Origin: an uncultured Kushneria sp.
GTDB lineage: Bacteria > Pseudomonadota > Gammaproteobacteria > Pseudomonadales > Halomonadaceae
Direction of reading: 5' to 3'
Length of the DNA stretch: 64,000 bases
Assembly: GCF_947497025.1 (NCBI RefSeq)
Contig: NZ_CANMFC010000005.1
Location: 186,001-250,000 of the forward strand
Made by a program: the position numbers and the translations under genes. The notes beneath the pieces were generated by a model, which was not told the origin of the DNA, searched no databases, and was given only the letters and a program-made list of their open reading frames with translations. Below, in pieces: positions 35,498 through 43,824 of this stretch; position 1 is the first letter of the stretch; every line of letters starts with the position of its first letter.

Positions 35498-36352
35498 ATG
35501 TCCAGCCATGACGATCTGTCTGCCAGCGAAAGGCTGGCGCCCTCGCAGGAGCGCTCGCTTCTGGACGCCATCGATCATCATTTCGCGACCCGCCCGGCGT
35601 GTCGTCTCCTGATTCTTGATGACGCCTGGCGTGCGGACCCTTACTGGTATCCCCTGTGCCAGGCGCTGGGCGCGCCAAGGGTGCTGCGCGAAAGCTTCTA
35701 TCAGCGCCCGTGGCAGTGGCTGCAGTCCGACTACGCCGCGCAGCCCTTCCAGATCGAGCTGGGTCGGCCCTGGCGGCCGGCCAGGCCCCACGGCGTGGTG
35801 TATGAACGCCTCGACCCGCGGCTGGACAAGCGTCTGACCCTGCGGGTGTGCGACGGCGAGCGCGATCTCGATCGTCTGCATCAGTGGATGCACAGTGAGC
35901 GGGTGGCCCGTTTCTGGCAGCAGAACAAGCCGCGTGAGGCATTTGCCGAGTGGCTGTCGCACCGGCTGACCGAGCCGCATCGACTGTCGCTGATCGGCGA
36001 GCTGGACGGCGAGGCATTCGGTTATTTCGAACTCTACTGGGCGCCTGAAGACGTACTGGGCGAGTACTACGACTGGCAGGCCTTTGACCGCGGTCTGCAT
36101 GTGCTGGTCGGCGAAGAAGACTTCCGCGGCACGCAGTTCGTGGATGCCTGGCTGACCGCGCTTCAGCACTACGCTTATCTGAGCGAGCCACGCACCGAGC
36201 GCATCGTGCTGGAACCCGATGCCGGCAACGAGCGCATTTTTCGCCATCTCGAACGGCTGGGGCTTTTCAGCCAGCGTGAATTTGATCTGCCCGACAAGCG
36301 CGCCATGCTGGTCATGGGCAAGCGCCATCACTTTTTTGGACAGGTGATGTGA
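35498..36352 (+). CDS. iucB: N6-hydroxylysine O-acetyltransferase IucB
   Basis: 284-residue GNAT-family enzyme that acetylates N6-hydroxylysine to the hydroxamate used by IucA and IucC. The IucB/RhbD-type GNAT core is recognisable: RFWQQNKPREAFAEWL, GYFELYWAPEDVLGEYYDWQAFDRGLHVLVGEEDFRG and the acetyl-CoA region ERIVLEPDAGNERIFRHLERLGLF. It is slightly shorter than E. coli IucB (315). Starts at 35498 after GCGAGAAATC; an ATG at 35471 is in frame but has no better site. 46 bases after iucA; its stop overlaps the iucC start. Confidence 0.92.
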   Translation: MSSHDDLSASERLAPSQERSLLDAIDHHFATRPACRLLILDDAWRADPYWYPLCQALGAPRVLRESFYQRPWQWLQSDYAAQPFQIELGRPWRPARPHGVVYERLDPRLDKRLTLRVCDGERDLDRLHQWMHSERVARFWQQNKPREAFAEWLSHRLTEPHRLSLIGELDGEAFGYFELYWAPEDVLGEYYDWQAFDRGLHVLVGEEDFRGTQFVDAWLTALQHYAYLSEPRTERIVLEPDAGNERIFRHLERLGLFSQREFDLPDKRAMLVMGKRHHFFGQVM

Positions 36353-38274
36353 TGGTGTTTGACTCGACCCGATCGGCACCGGTCTCGATCCTGCCGCCGC
36401 CGCTTGCCGCCATCGATCCTGACGAGGCCATCCGCCGTCACTGGTCGCGTGCCAACCGCGCGCTGATCGCCAAAATGATCAGCGAGCTGGCCTGGGAGCA
36501 GGTGCTGCTGCCCGAGGGCGGCCCGAAAAGCTGGCGGCTGGATATCGAGGCGGTTGCCTCGGAGGATCGCAGCACGTCGGCCGAGAGCCGAGCCTGCGGC
36601 CGCTGGCACTTTCAGGCCGATACCAACCTGTGGGGGCAGCTGCTGATCGAGGTCGACAGCCTGCGCGGGCCGAAAGGTACCAGTGAGATGCCGGAGGCGG
36701 CCGAGTTCCTGCTGGCGCTGGCCCCCGGCATGGGCATGAATGACGCCCAGCTGGCCGAGCATCTGGAAGATCTTTACAACACCCTGCGCGGTGACTGCTA
36801 TCTGATCGAAGTGCATCAGCGCTTGAACGCCGATGAGGCCATTCGGCTTTTTGAGCCGCAGCGTCAGGCCGTGCTCGATGGCCACCCCAAGTTCCTGTTC
36901 AACAAGGGGCGGCGCGGCTGGGGCGTAGAATCGCTTGAGCGCTATGCGCCGGAGTACGGCCATCCCTTTCAGGTCGAGTGGCTGATGGTGCGCCGCGCGC
37001 GGCTCAAAAGCAGCCGCATGGCCATCGATGACAATGTCCTGCTCGACAGTGTGCTGGAGGAAAGTGACAAGCGTGCCCTGCTGGCCGCGCGCGATGGCAA
37101 GTGTGCGGTGCTGGGGGAGAGGGCTGACGCGTATGCGCTGATGCCGGTCCACCCCTGGCAGTGGGCGCGCATGCTCGCCATGCTGCACGTCGGCGATATC
37201 GGTCGCGGTGACATGGCCTGGCTGGGCGCCTTTGGCGATCACTTTGTAGCCCAGCAGTCGCTGCGTACGCTGACCAATGCCAGCCGCACCGGGCAGTATG
37301 ATCTCAAGCTGCCGATTACCATCATGAATACCTCAAGCTATCGCGGCATTCCGGGTCAGTACATGCTCGCAGGCCCTGCCGCCTCACACTGGCTTCAGGC
37401 GCGCGCGGCAGATGACGAGGAGTTTCAGCGGGCCGGGCTCGAGATTCTGGCCGAGCCGGCCCCGGCGGTGGTCGAGCATGATCAATATGGCCGGCTGGAG
37501 GCGGCGCCCTATCGCTTTCGCGAACTGTGCGGGGTGATCTGGCGTGAAGGGCTTGCACCACGAGTGGGCAAGGGCGAACACGCGCTGTTGATGTCGGAGC
37601 TGATGCAGTGCGATGCCCGCGGCCGGGCCTGGCTTGCGGCCTATATCGAGGCATCCGGCATCGAGGCCGAGCAGTGGCTTTCCCGCATGTTCGAGGCGAC
37701 GCTGATCCCGATGTATCATCTGATCTGCCGATTCGGGGTCATTATTATCGCCCACGGGCAGAATCTGACGTTGATCCTGCGCGATGGCGTACCACACCGA
37801 CTGGCGCTCAAGGATTTTCAGGGCGACCTGCGCCTGGTCGATGAGGATTTCCCCGAGGCTCATGATCTGCCGCGTGAGCTGGTGGAGGTCACCGTGCGTC
37901 TGCCGCCGGAAAAACTGATTCACGATCTCCAGACCGGGCATTTCGTGACGCTTCTGCGCTTTGTGGCGCCGCTGGCCGCGCAGGCCGGTGTCAGCGAGAC
38001 ACGTTTTTACCAGCTCTGTGCCAGGGCGCTGGGCGACTATATGGCCCGTCAGCCCGATCTTCAGGCGCGCTTTGACCTGTTCAGCCTGTTCAAGCCGCGC
38101 ATTTTGCGACTGGGGCTTAATCGCTCGAAGTTTCTGCATGCCAATGATCACTCGGCGGCGCGCATGCTGCCGGACATGGATCATTTAATCGATAACCCGC
38201 TCTATCACTGCCTGAGTGACGACGATCCGCTACGCCAGCAGGGCGAGGCGGCACTGTCGCGTCAGGGCGCGTAA
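36352..38274 (+). CDS. iucC: Aerobactin synthetase IucC (NIS synthetase)
   Basis: 640-residue NIS synthetase completing aerobactin by adding the second hydroxamate arm to the IucA product. Very close to IucC in GHPKFLFNKGRRGWG, YAPEYGHPFQVEWLMV, MPVHPWQWARM, AQQSLRTLTNASR, NTSSYRGIPGQY, LIAHGQN-type IIIAHGQNLTL, KDFQGDLRLVDEDFPE and HDLQTGHFVTLLRF. It is ~60 residues longer than E. coli IucC, mostly as an N-terminal stretch of about 30 residues before RANRALIAKMISELAWEQV. The ATG shares its A with the last base of the iucB stop (TGATG). Confidence 0.94.
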   Translation: MVFDSTRSAPVSILPPPLAAIDPDEAIRRHWSRANRALIAKMISELAWEQVLLPEGGPKSWRLDIEAVASEDRSTSAESRACGRWHFQADTNLWGQLLIEVDSLRGPKGTSEMPEAAEFLLALAPGMGMNDAQLAEHLEDLYNTLRGDCYLIEVHQRLNADEAIRLFEPQRQAVLDGHPKFLFNKGRRGWGVESLERYAPEYGHPFQVEWLMVRRARLKSSRMAIDDNVLLDSVLEESDKRALLAARDGKCAVLGERADAYALMPVHPWQWARMLAMLHVGDIGRGDMAWLGAFGDHFVAQQSLRTLTNASRTGQYDLKLPITIMNTSSYRGIPGQYMLAGPAASHWLQARAADDEEFQRAGLEILAEPAPAVVEHDQYGRLEAAPYRFRELCGVIWREGLAPRVGKGEHALLMSELMQCDARGRAWLAAYIEASGIEAEQWLSRMFEATLIPMYHLICRFGVIIIAHGQNLTLILRDGVPHRLALKDFQGDLRLVDEDFPEAHDLPRELVEVTVRLPPEKLIHDLQTGHFVTLLRFVAPLAAQAGVSETRFYQLCARALGDYMARQPDLQARFDLFSLFKPRILRLGLNRSKFLHANDHSAARMLPDMDHLIDNPLYHCLSDDDPLRQQGEAALSRQGA

Positions 38275-38295
38275 CCACCCGAGACATTGCCCAAC

Positions 38296-39591
38296 ATGGC
38301 TGATACCCCCGAGCTTCTGGATCTGGCCGGCATCGGCGCCGGTCCGTTCAATTTAAGTATTGCCGCACTGGCCGATGGCCTGCCGGCACTTTCGACGCGC
38401 TTTTTTGACCGCCAGGAGCGCTACGTCTGGCATGAAGGCATGATGCTGCCGGACACGCACCTGCAGACCGGCTTTCTCAAGGATCTCGTCACGGCGATCG
38501 ACCCGACCAGCCGCTGGTCGTTTCTCAACTATCTGGTCCAGCATCGCCGCTTTTATCGCTTTTTAAATGCCGAGCTCTCCACGGTGTCACGCGCGGAGTT
38601 CTCCGACTATCTGCGCTGGGCTGCCGAGGGGCTCGATAATGTCTGGCTCAACCATGGCGTGCGTGAAATCGACCACGACGGTGAGCATTTTCAGCTCAGA
38701 ACCGATACCCGCACCTTTCGCGCCCGGCATCTGTGTCTGGGCAGTGGCAAAACGCCCTGGCTACCGGCATTTGCGCGTGACCATCAGGGCGAGCACTGCC
38801 TGCACGCTGAATCGATTGCCTGGCACGCGCGTGATTTCACCAATCAGCGCGTGGTGATTGTCGGCGGCGGGCAGAGCGGGGCGGATATCTTCATCAACGC
38901 CCTGCGCGGCCACTGGGGGCCGCCCCGATCGCTGCACTGGCTGTCGCGTCGGCGCAACTTTCAGCCGCTCGATGAAACGGCCTTCACCAATGAGTACTTT
39001 ACGCCCGGCTATACCGCACAGTTTGCCGAGTTGAGCGATGAGGTACGCCGGCGTGAGGTCAGCGCGCAGAAATACGCCAGTGACGGCATTACGCCGGCGG
39101 CGCTGACCGGGATCTATCAGACGCTCTATCACCGTTTCGATGTCATGAACGAGCCGCGCTGGGCGCACCTTTTGCCCCATCGCGAGGCGATCGACATGAC
39201 GCGTGATGGTGAGGTATTCATGCTGCAGGCCCGACATGGCACGACCGGCGTGCTGGAACACTTTGATGCCGACGTGGTGATTTTTGCTACCGGCTTTGAG
39301 TCAAAACTGCCCGAGTGCATGGCGCCGCTGGCGGAGCAAATCGGACGGGACGAGCATGGCGCGCCGAGCGTAGGACGCCATTTTCTGCTCGACTGGCAGG
39401 GCGGGGGCGACAGTCGCATCTACGCGGTCAACGCCGGGCGCCTGCGCTATGGCATTGCCGAGCCGCAGCTGTCGCTGATGGCCTGGCGCTCGGCGGTGAT
39501 TCTCAATCACCTGAGCGGTGAGGCGCATTTCGATCTGGAAGACAACCCGGGCCCGGTAGGATGGTCGCCGCTGGGGCGTGAATCATCATAA
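38296..39591 (+). CDS. iucD: L-lysine N6-monooxygenase IucD
   Basis: 431-residue FAD- and NADPH-dependent hydroxylase that makes N6-hydroxylysine, the first step of aerobactin synthesis. FAD motif GIGAGPFNLSIAAL at residues ~12-25, DTHLQTGFLKDLVTAIDPTS (substrate/FAD region), NADPH motif VVIVGGGQSGADIF near 190 and the FATGFES motif near the C-terminus, then GIAEPQLSLMAWRSA. The ATG at 38296 keeps the family N-terminus; a TTG nine bases earlier is also in frame. 21 bases after iucC, so it closes the iuc operon. Its preference for Lys rather than Orn is inferred from the IucA/IucC partners. Confidence 0.94.
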   Translation: MADTPELLDLAGIGAGPFNLSIAALADGLPALSTRFFDRQERYVWHEGMMLPDTHLQTGFLKDLVTAIDPTSRWSFLNYLVQHRRFYRFLNAELSTVSRAEFSDYLRWAAEGLDNVWLNHGVREIDHDGEHFQLRTDTRTFRARHLCLGSGKTPWLPAFARDHQGEHCLHAESIAWHARDFTNQRVVIVGGGQSGADIFINALRGHWGPPRSLHWLSRRRNFQPLDETAFTNEYFTPGYTAQFAELSDEVRRREVSAQKYASDGITPAALTGIYQTLYHRFDVMNEPRWAHLLPHREAIDMTRDGEVFMLQARHGTTGVLEHFDADVVIFATGFESKLPECMAPLAEQIGRDEHGAPSVGRHFLLDWQGGGDSRIYAVNAGRLRYGIAEPQLSLMAWRSAVILNHLSGEAHFDLEDNPGPVGWSPLGRESS

Positions 39592-39774
39592 CGGCAAGGT
39601 GCTGTTCAGGTGTTCAGGGCATACTGTGGCCCTGAACGCCCGTGAGCGGTGTGCGCTCAAACCGGCATGTATGGCGATGAACCAACCTGTCGGCGCTGTT
39701 GTCACACGCAAGACATGACCACCGGGCAGGCCGTGCCGGCCCTTGCACCACCGACCAGACAGGACATGAGGACC

Positions 39775-40257
39775 ATGAACAATCAAGCGTTGCGCAAGCG
39801 AGCCATCGTGATGTGGGCAGTGGTGTCACTGCCGATCCTGTGGCTTTTTGCCGTGATTACCAGCCCGGCCTTCGGTATTTTCCAGATCGTCAGCTTTGCG
39901 CTTTTACTGGTGTCGGCCGCCGTGACCTTTCATGTGCTGACCGACATGCTCTGGCGTCGGGGCGTGGGCTACAGTCAGAACATGTTCTGGCAGCGCCTTG
40001 ATAAATCCCTGCGTCGCGCCGTGGGCGGTTACGCCTTCTGTCTGGCGGCTGCGGCGCTGTATGCCCTTTTCCAGAACCCCTTCATGGCGGCCGTGGCCTT
40101 CCTGCTGGCCATCTTCGGGGTCTGGTGGATTCTGAGCGGGCTGATGAACGTCATGGAGCAAATGTACGAAGACGAGCTGCGCATCCGCCGCGACGCGAGC
40201 ATCGCTCGCCGTGAGCACACCGAGGAAACGCCCGATCAGGACAACGCTCAGGCCTGA
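39775..40257 (+). CDS. Small membrane protein after the aerobactin operon, unknown
   Basis: 160-residue protein with four hydrophobic segments (about residues 10-32, 34-55, 83-102 and 104-124) and a charged C-terminal tail (MYEDELRIRRDASIARREHTEETPDQDN). I recognise no family. It lies 183 bases after iucD on the same strand and its last codons overlap the end of fhuF by 10 bases in a tail-to-tail arrangement, which supports a link to the iron locus without proving one. Start chosen after CATGAGGACC; a longer reading from 39649 has no such site. Confidence 0.65.
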   Translation: MNNQALRKRAIVMWAVVSLPILWLFAVITSPAFGIFQIVSFALLLVSAAVTFHVLTDMLWRRGVGYSQNMFWQRLDKSLRRAVGGYAFCLAAAALYALFQNPFMAAVAFLLAIFGVWWILSGLMNVMEQMYEDELRIRRDASIARREHTEETPDQDNAQA

Positions 40258-40997
40258 GCCGGGTGCTCATCCGCTCGGGTGGTTTTCAGCCGTGGGCAGT
40301 TGCCGCACAGCCCGAGCGTGTCATCGAGATAGCGCAAACAGCACATGCGACGACAGCGCCAAGGCTCGATCGCGCCGTTGTCGTCGACCACGTCGATATA
40401 GTCCACCGGGCGGTAGAAGGGATTGCGCTGGCGGTCCGGCAGCTGGCGTAATTCCATCATGGCACGCGCGCCGTTGATCTCGAAGGCGCTGGCCAGCCCC
40501 TGTCTTTCCAGCTCGTTGACGGCAAATTCGAAATAGACCGCGGCGTTGCTCCACAGCACGCGAGGTGAAAAATGCACCTGGCGTGCCAGCGTGTCGATCA
40601 GCGGTGTGAGGTGACGGGCGATCAGCGAACAAAAACGCACGCAGCCGTTGTCCAGACTGATGGTCCCTTCATGCGGCAGAACGAATTGCTCGGGCGTGCC
40701 GTCGTCTGCCAGCACCATGCCCATTTCATCAAGGCTCAAAGGCAGGTGAATATCCCGGCACAGCTCCACCACCGTGATGGGGATGATCAGCTGGCTTAGA
40801 TAGTGCTTGGACCACTGCGTGGCGACCGCACGGCGCTCACAGGGGCCGTGATGGTCACTAAAGCGTGTCAGCACCCCTTCAAGCATGTCCTTCTCCAGCA
40901 GCCGGCGCACGGGTATAACGTCTTCCATGCCCGAGCGCTGACAGGTCAGGACTGTGCCAAAGCGGGCCAGTCGCTCGTTGAACAGCGCGTCAAACAT
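40248..40997 (-). CDS. fhuF: Ferric siderophore reductase, FhuF-like
   Basis: 249-residue cytosolic protein with the C-terminal [2Fe-2S] motif of FhuF: CC-x10-C-x2-C (MCCLRYLDDTLGLCGNC). Upstream residues NGARAMMELRQLP and PFYRPVDYIDVVDDNGAIEPWRCR are arranged as in FhuF-type reductases, which reduce Fe(III)-hydroxamates so iron is released in the cytoplasm. Hydroxamate specificity fits the aerobactin genes beside it. A GGAGGGA box precedes the ATG, and a Fur-like box lies about 50 bases upstream. Together with the SIP reductase in the DHB operon the locus encodes two different iron-release enzymes. Confidence 0.87.
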   Translation of the reverse strand: MFDALFNERLARFGTVLTCQRSGMEDVIPVRRLLEKDMLEGVLTRFSDHHGPCERRAVATQWSKHYLSQLIIPITVVELCRDIHLPLSLDEMGMVLADDGTPEQFVLPHEGTISLDNGCVRFCSLIARHLTPLIDTLARQVHFSPRVLWSNAAVYFEFAVNELERQGLASAFEINGARAMMELRQLPDRQRNPFYRPVDYIDVVDDNGAIEPWRCRRMCCLRYLDDTLGLCGNCPRLKTTRADEHPAQA

Positions 40998-41049
40998 GAC
41001 GATGTCCCTCCGGGGTTGCCGACCCCTTTCAGGTCAGGCACTGATGCGT

Positions 41050-41067
41050 GAATGAGAATGATTCTAG
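41050..41067. promoter_or_regulatory. Fur-like box upstream of fhuF
   Basis: GAATGAGAATGATTCTAG contains the ATGAGAATGATTCT core of Fur sites, 53 bases upstream of the fhuF start. Implies iron-dependent control in common with the rest of the locus. Confidence 0.7.
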
Positions 41068-41183
41068 CAACGAACCCGGGCATCTGCAGTTGCCCGGGCG
41101 ATCATGTTGCTGGACCATGCTCTGATATCAACACGCCATCACCCGAAAGAACGCGGCATCACACGAAAGAGAGGAGTGCCTGT

Positions 41184-41861
41184 ATGCAGTCATCCGGTAA
41201 GTATCGCGCCGTTTTGTTTGATTTTGACGGCACGCTGGCCGATTCCGAAAGCGCCCATCACCGGGTGTGGAACGAGGTGCTGTCTGAACTGGGCACGCAT
41301 ATTGATGACGAGGAGTACAAGCGAGAAAGCTCGGGGGTGCCGGTGACCCAGGAGGCCAGGCGCCTGGTCGAATCCCGCGGATTGAAGATTGACCCCGACA
41401 CGCTGGTCGAGCGCAAGGTCGAGCGCACCGTGGCAAGCTTTACACAGAATCCGATTGCGCTGATGGATCATGCCCTCGAGATGCTCGAATGGTGTCGTGA
41501 ACGCGGTCTGCCCATGGCACTGATCACCGGCAGCGGACGCGAGGAGATTGCCCCGACCATCGAGCATTACGATCTCGGGCGCTTTTTTGACCACATCGTG
41601 ACCCGCAACGACGTGACGCACTCCAAACCGCATCCCGAGTGCTATCTGAAGGGGCTGTCTCTGTGTGGCATCGAGGCCGCACAGGCGGTGGCGATCGAGG
41701 ACACCTGTCATGGCGTGAATGCGGCCTGCGCCGCCGGCATCGACGTGATTGCCATTCCCAATGCCTATTCGCGCGGGCAGGACGTCAGCCGCGCCACGGT
41801 CGAGCTGGAAAACCTGGCCCGGGCGCGTGACTGGATCGACGCGCGTTGCGCGCCGCGCTAG
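41184..41861 (+). CDS. HAD-superfamily hydrolase (beta-phosphoglucomutase-like)
   Basis: 225-residue cytosolic phosphatase/phosphomutase of HAD subfamily IA. Catalytic motif I DFDGTLAD with Asp14 and Asp16 region near residue 13-20, motif II Thr in LITGSGREE, motif III Lys in HSKPHPECYLKG and motif IV EDTCHGVNAACAAG near 175-188. The helical cap lies between motif I and II. Substrate not predictable. GAGGAG precedes the ATG. The lysR gene follows 8 bases after its stop, so they may be one unit. Confidence 0.88.
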   Translation: MQSSGKYRAVLFDFDGTLADSESAHHRVWNEVLSELGTHIDDEEYKRESSGVPVTQEARRLVESRGLKIDPDTLVERKVERTVASFTQNPIALMDHALEMLEWCRERGLPMALITGSGREEIAPTIEHYDLGRFFDHIVTRNDVTHSKPHPECYLKGLSLCGIEAAQAVAIEDTCHGVNAACAAGIDVIAIPNAYSRGQDVSRATVELENLARARDWIDARCAPR

Positions 41862-41868
41862 CCCCGGC

Positions 41869-42750
41869 ATGGACCATCGACAGCTCGGTTTTCTGGTCGC
41901 CCTGGCCCGCGAGCGCCATTTCGGGCGTGCCGCTACCGCCTGCAACGTGACCCAGCCCACGCTCTCGGCACGGCTCAAGCAGCTGGAAGAGGAGCTCGGG
42001 TGTGCGCTGATCATTCGTGGCCACCGCTTCGAGGGGCTGACCCCGGAAGGCGAGCATGTGCTCAGCCATGCCCGACGCATTCTCGCCTCGCTCGATGAGC
42101 TCAATGCCGAGCTGGACCCCGAAAGCCCGCCCAGCGGTCTGCTGCGGCTGGGACTGATCCCGTCGGCGCTCGATGCTGTCAGCCGCTGGATCGTGCCGTT
42201 GCGCGAGTGTTATCCGGCCCTGTCGCTGCGTTTAATGGAGCGGGCCACGCTGCCCCTGATGCAGTCGCTCATGGAAGGGGACATCGATGTGGCGGTGGGC
42301 TATCTCGACGTGCCCGCCGCCGAACCCTTCGTGGCGCGAAGGCTTTATACCGAGCGCTACGCGCTGCTGGCGCGCGAGGACTGTTTCACCCTGCCGAAAA
42401 AACCTGCATGGGCGGATCTTGGCGCCTTTCCGCTGTGTCTTTTGACCCCGGACATGCAGCACCGCCATCGCATCGATATTCATGCCCGACGCGAGGGCGT
42501 GACGCTCTCGTCGGTACTGGAAGCGGAATCCATGGCCGTCCTTGAGCGGCTGGTGGCGCAGGGGGCTGGCGTCGGCGTGGTGGAGCAGTACGGGGTCGAC
42601 GGCCGTGGCCACGCCGGCCTGGCCCATCGCCTGCTGCCGGCCACCGAGGAGGACCCGCCGGTGGGGCTGCTGTGGCGTGCGGGCGCGCCGCCATCACGAC
42701 GCTTGCGGGCGCTGCTGGAGTGGCTGCGCGAGCCTCTGGACGACTTCTGA
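41869..42750 (+). CDS. LysR family transcriptional regulator
   Basis: 293-residue LysR regulator. Helix-turn-helix at residues ~1-60 (LGFLVALARERHFGRAATACNVTQPTLSARLKQLEEELG), then the periplasmic-binding-like co-inducer domain (SGLLRLGLIPSALDAV onward). The next gene on the same strand is fdhD 254 bases on, followed by a molybdoenzyme; LysR regulators of this type are often adjacent to fdhD/fdh genes, so it probably controls them in response to a small ligand. The effector is unknown. It overlaps nothing and begins 8 bases after the HAD gene. Confidence 0.88.
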   Translation: MDHRQLGFLVALARERHFGRAATACNVTQPTLSARLKQLEEELGCALIIRGHRFEGLTPEGEHVLSHARRILASLDELNAELDPESPPSGLLRLGLIPSALDAVSRWIVPLRECYPALSLRLMERATLPLMQSLMEGDIDVAVGYLDVPAAEPFVARRLYTERYALLAREDCFTLPKKPAWADLGAFPLCLLTPDMQHRHRIDIHARREGVTLSSVLEAESMAVLERLVAQGAGVGVVEQYGVDGRGHAGLAHRLLPATEEDPPVGLLWRAGAPPSRRLRALLEWLREPLDDF

Positions 42751-43004
42751 GAACAGCGGCGCCCTGAACCCTGATAGCATGACAGGAGGGGCAGCCCTTC
42801 AGACGTTGATCGGTCTTGAAACCTTGACCGTTTCGAAACATTGATAGACGTGCTCGATCAATTCATGGCGTTGCTCCATTGGAGCCCGTCACGCGCGCGG
42901 CGTTATACTTTCGTCACTTGTCATCGGGGCACCCGCCTGTCGATGCCCTGTCCGGGCCTGCCGTGTTGCCTGCCATGCTCGCCCGTCAGAGGAGCCGTAC
43001 TGCC

Positions 43005-43748
43005 ATGTCGCTTTCCGATTACGAAGACGCTACCCGAACCCCCAGCGAGCAGCTCCAGGGACCTTCGGAGCTGCCGGTGACGCTCTCCTTTAACGACACC
43101 GCCTACGCCTCCGTGCTGGCCACGCCCGAGGCGCTCGAGCACTGGGCGGTAGGGTTTGCCTTCAGTGAAGGGATGATTACGCGGGCCTCGCAGGCCGGCG
43201 AGATCACCATCGATCGACTGCGCCACGGCGTGCGGGTGCGCATGAGCGTGCCGACCCACATCGAGCGTCTGGCCGGCGAGCGTCGTCGCATTACCTCGGC
43301 CTCCTCGAGCTGCGGTCGGTGCGGCAGCGCCGAGGAAGCGCAGATGATGGAAGGGCTGCAGCGTCTGCCGGCCAGCACCCCGCCACCACCGGCGCAGCTT
43401 GAAAAAGCACTTGCGCAGCTCTCCGATGAAGGCCAGCCAGGGCTTCACATGGCGCTGGGCCTTGATAATGAGGGGCAGTGGCTGGGCAGCGGCATCGATA
43501 TCGGTCGACACAACGCGCTCGACAAGCTGATCGGTGCTTCGCTGATTGAAGGCCTGCCGATCGCCATGGTGCTGCTCTCGAGTCGTTGCAGTCTGGAGCT
43601 GGTGCAAAAGGCCGTGCGTGCCGGCATCCCGACGCTGGCCACGCTCTCCCATCCTTCGCCGCTGGCGGTCGATATCGCCCGCCTGTGTGCGCTGAATCTG
43701 ATCTGCTGTCATCGAGGCCGGCGCCTGACCCTGCTCAGCAGCGGCTGA
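43005..43748 (+). CDS. fdhD: Formate dehydrogenase accessory sulfurtransferase FdhD
   Basis: 247-residue cytosolic sulfurtransferase that inserts sulfur into the bis-molybdopterin guanine dinucleotide cofactor. Contains the functional Cys pair in ASSSCGRCGS (Cys103, Cys106) and the downstream LLSSRCSLELVQKAVRAGIPTLAT segment, both standard for FdhD; its N-terminal ~20 residues are variable. The ATG at 43005 is backed by AGAGGAG; a longer reading from 42879 begins in the promoter region. It is followed by the molybdoenzyme gene it presumably serves (76 bases). Confidence 0.92.
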   Translation: MSLSDYEDATRTPSEQLQGPSELPVTLSFNDTAYASVLATPEALEHWAVGFAFSEGMITRASQAGEITIDRLRHGVRVRMSVPTHIERLAGERRRITSASSSCGRCGSAEEAQMMEGLQRLPASTPPPPAQLEKALAQLSDEGQPGLHMALGLDNEGQWLGSGIDIGRHNALDKLIGASLIEGLPIAMVLLSSRCSLELVQKAVRAGIPTLATLSHPSPLAVDIARLCALNLICCHRGRRLTLLSSG

Positions 43749-43824
43749 CCCTCGGCCCGCCCGGGCCTGCAAACTGACCCTTTTCCATGACCCGCCTGTC
43801 ATCACCTGACATAAAGAGTTTTCC

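Noticed and set aside
27927-39591. Petrobactin-type locus (NIS synthetases plus dihydroxybenzoate)
   Set aside because: No AsbF-like 3,4-DHB synthase or AsbE; the DHB genes are the chorismate-derived 2,3-DHB set and the NIS genes match IucA/IucC with IucB and IucD.
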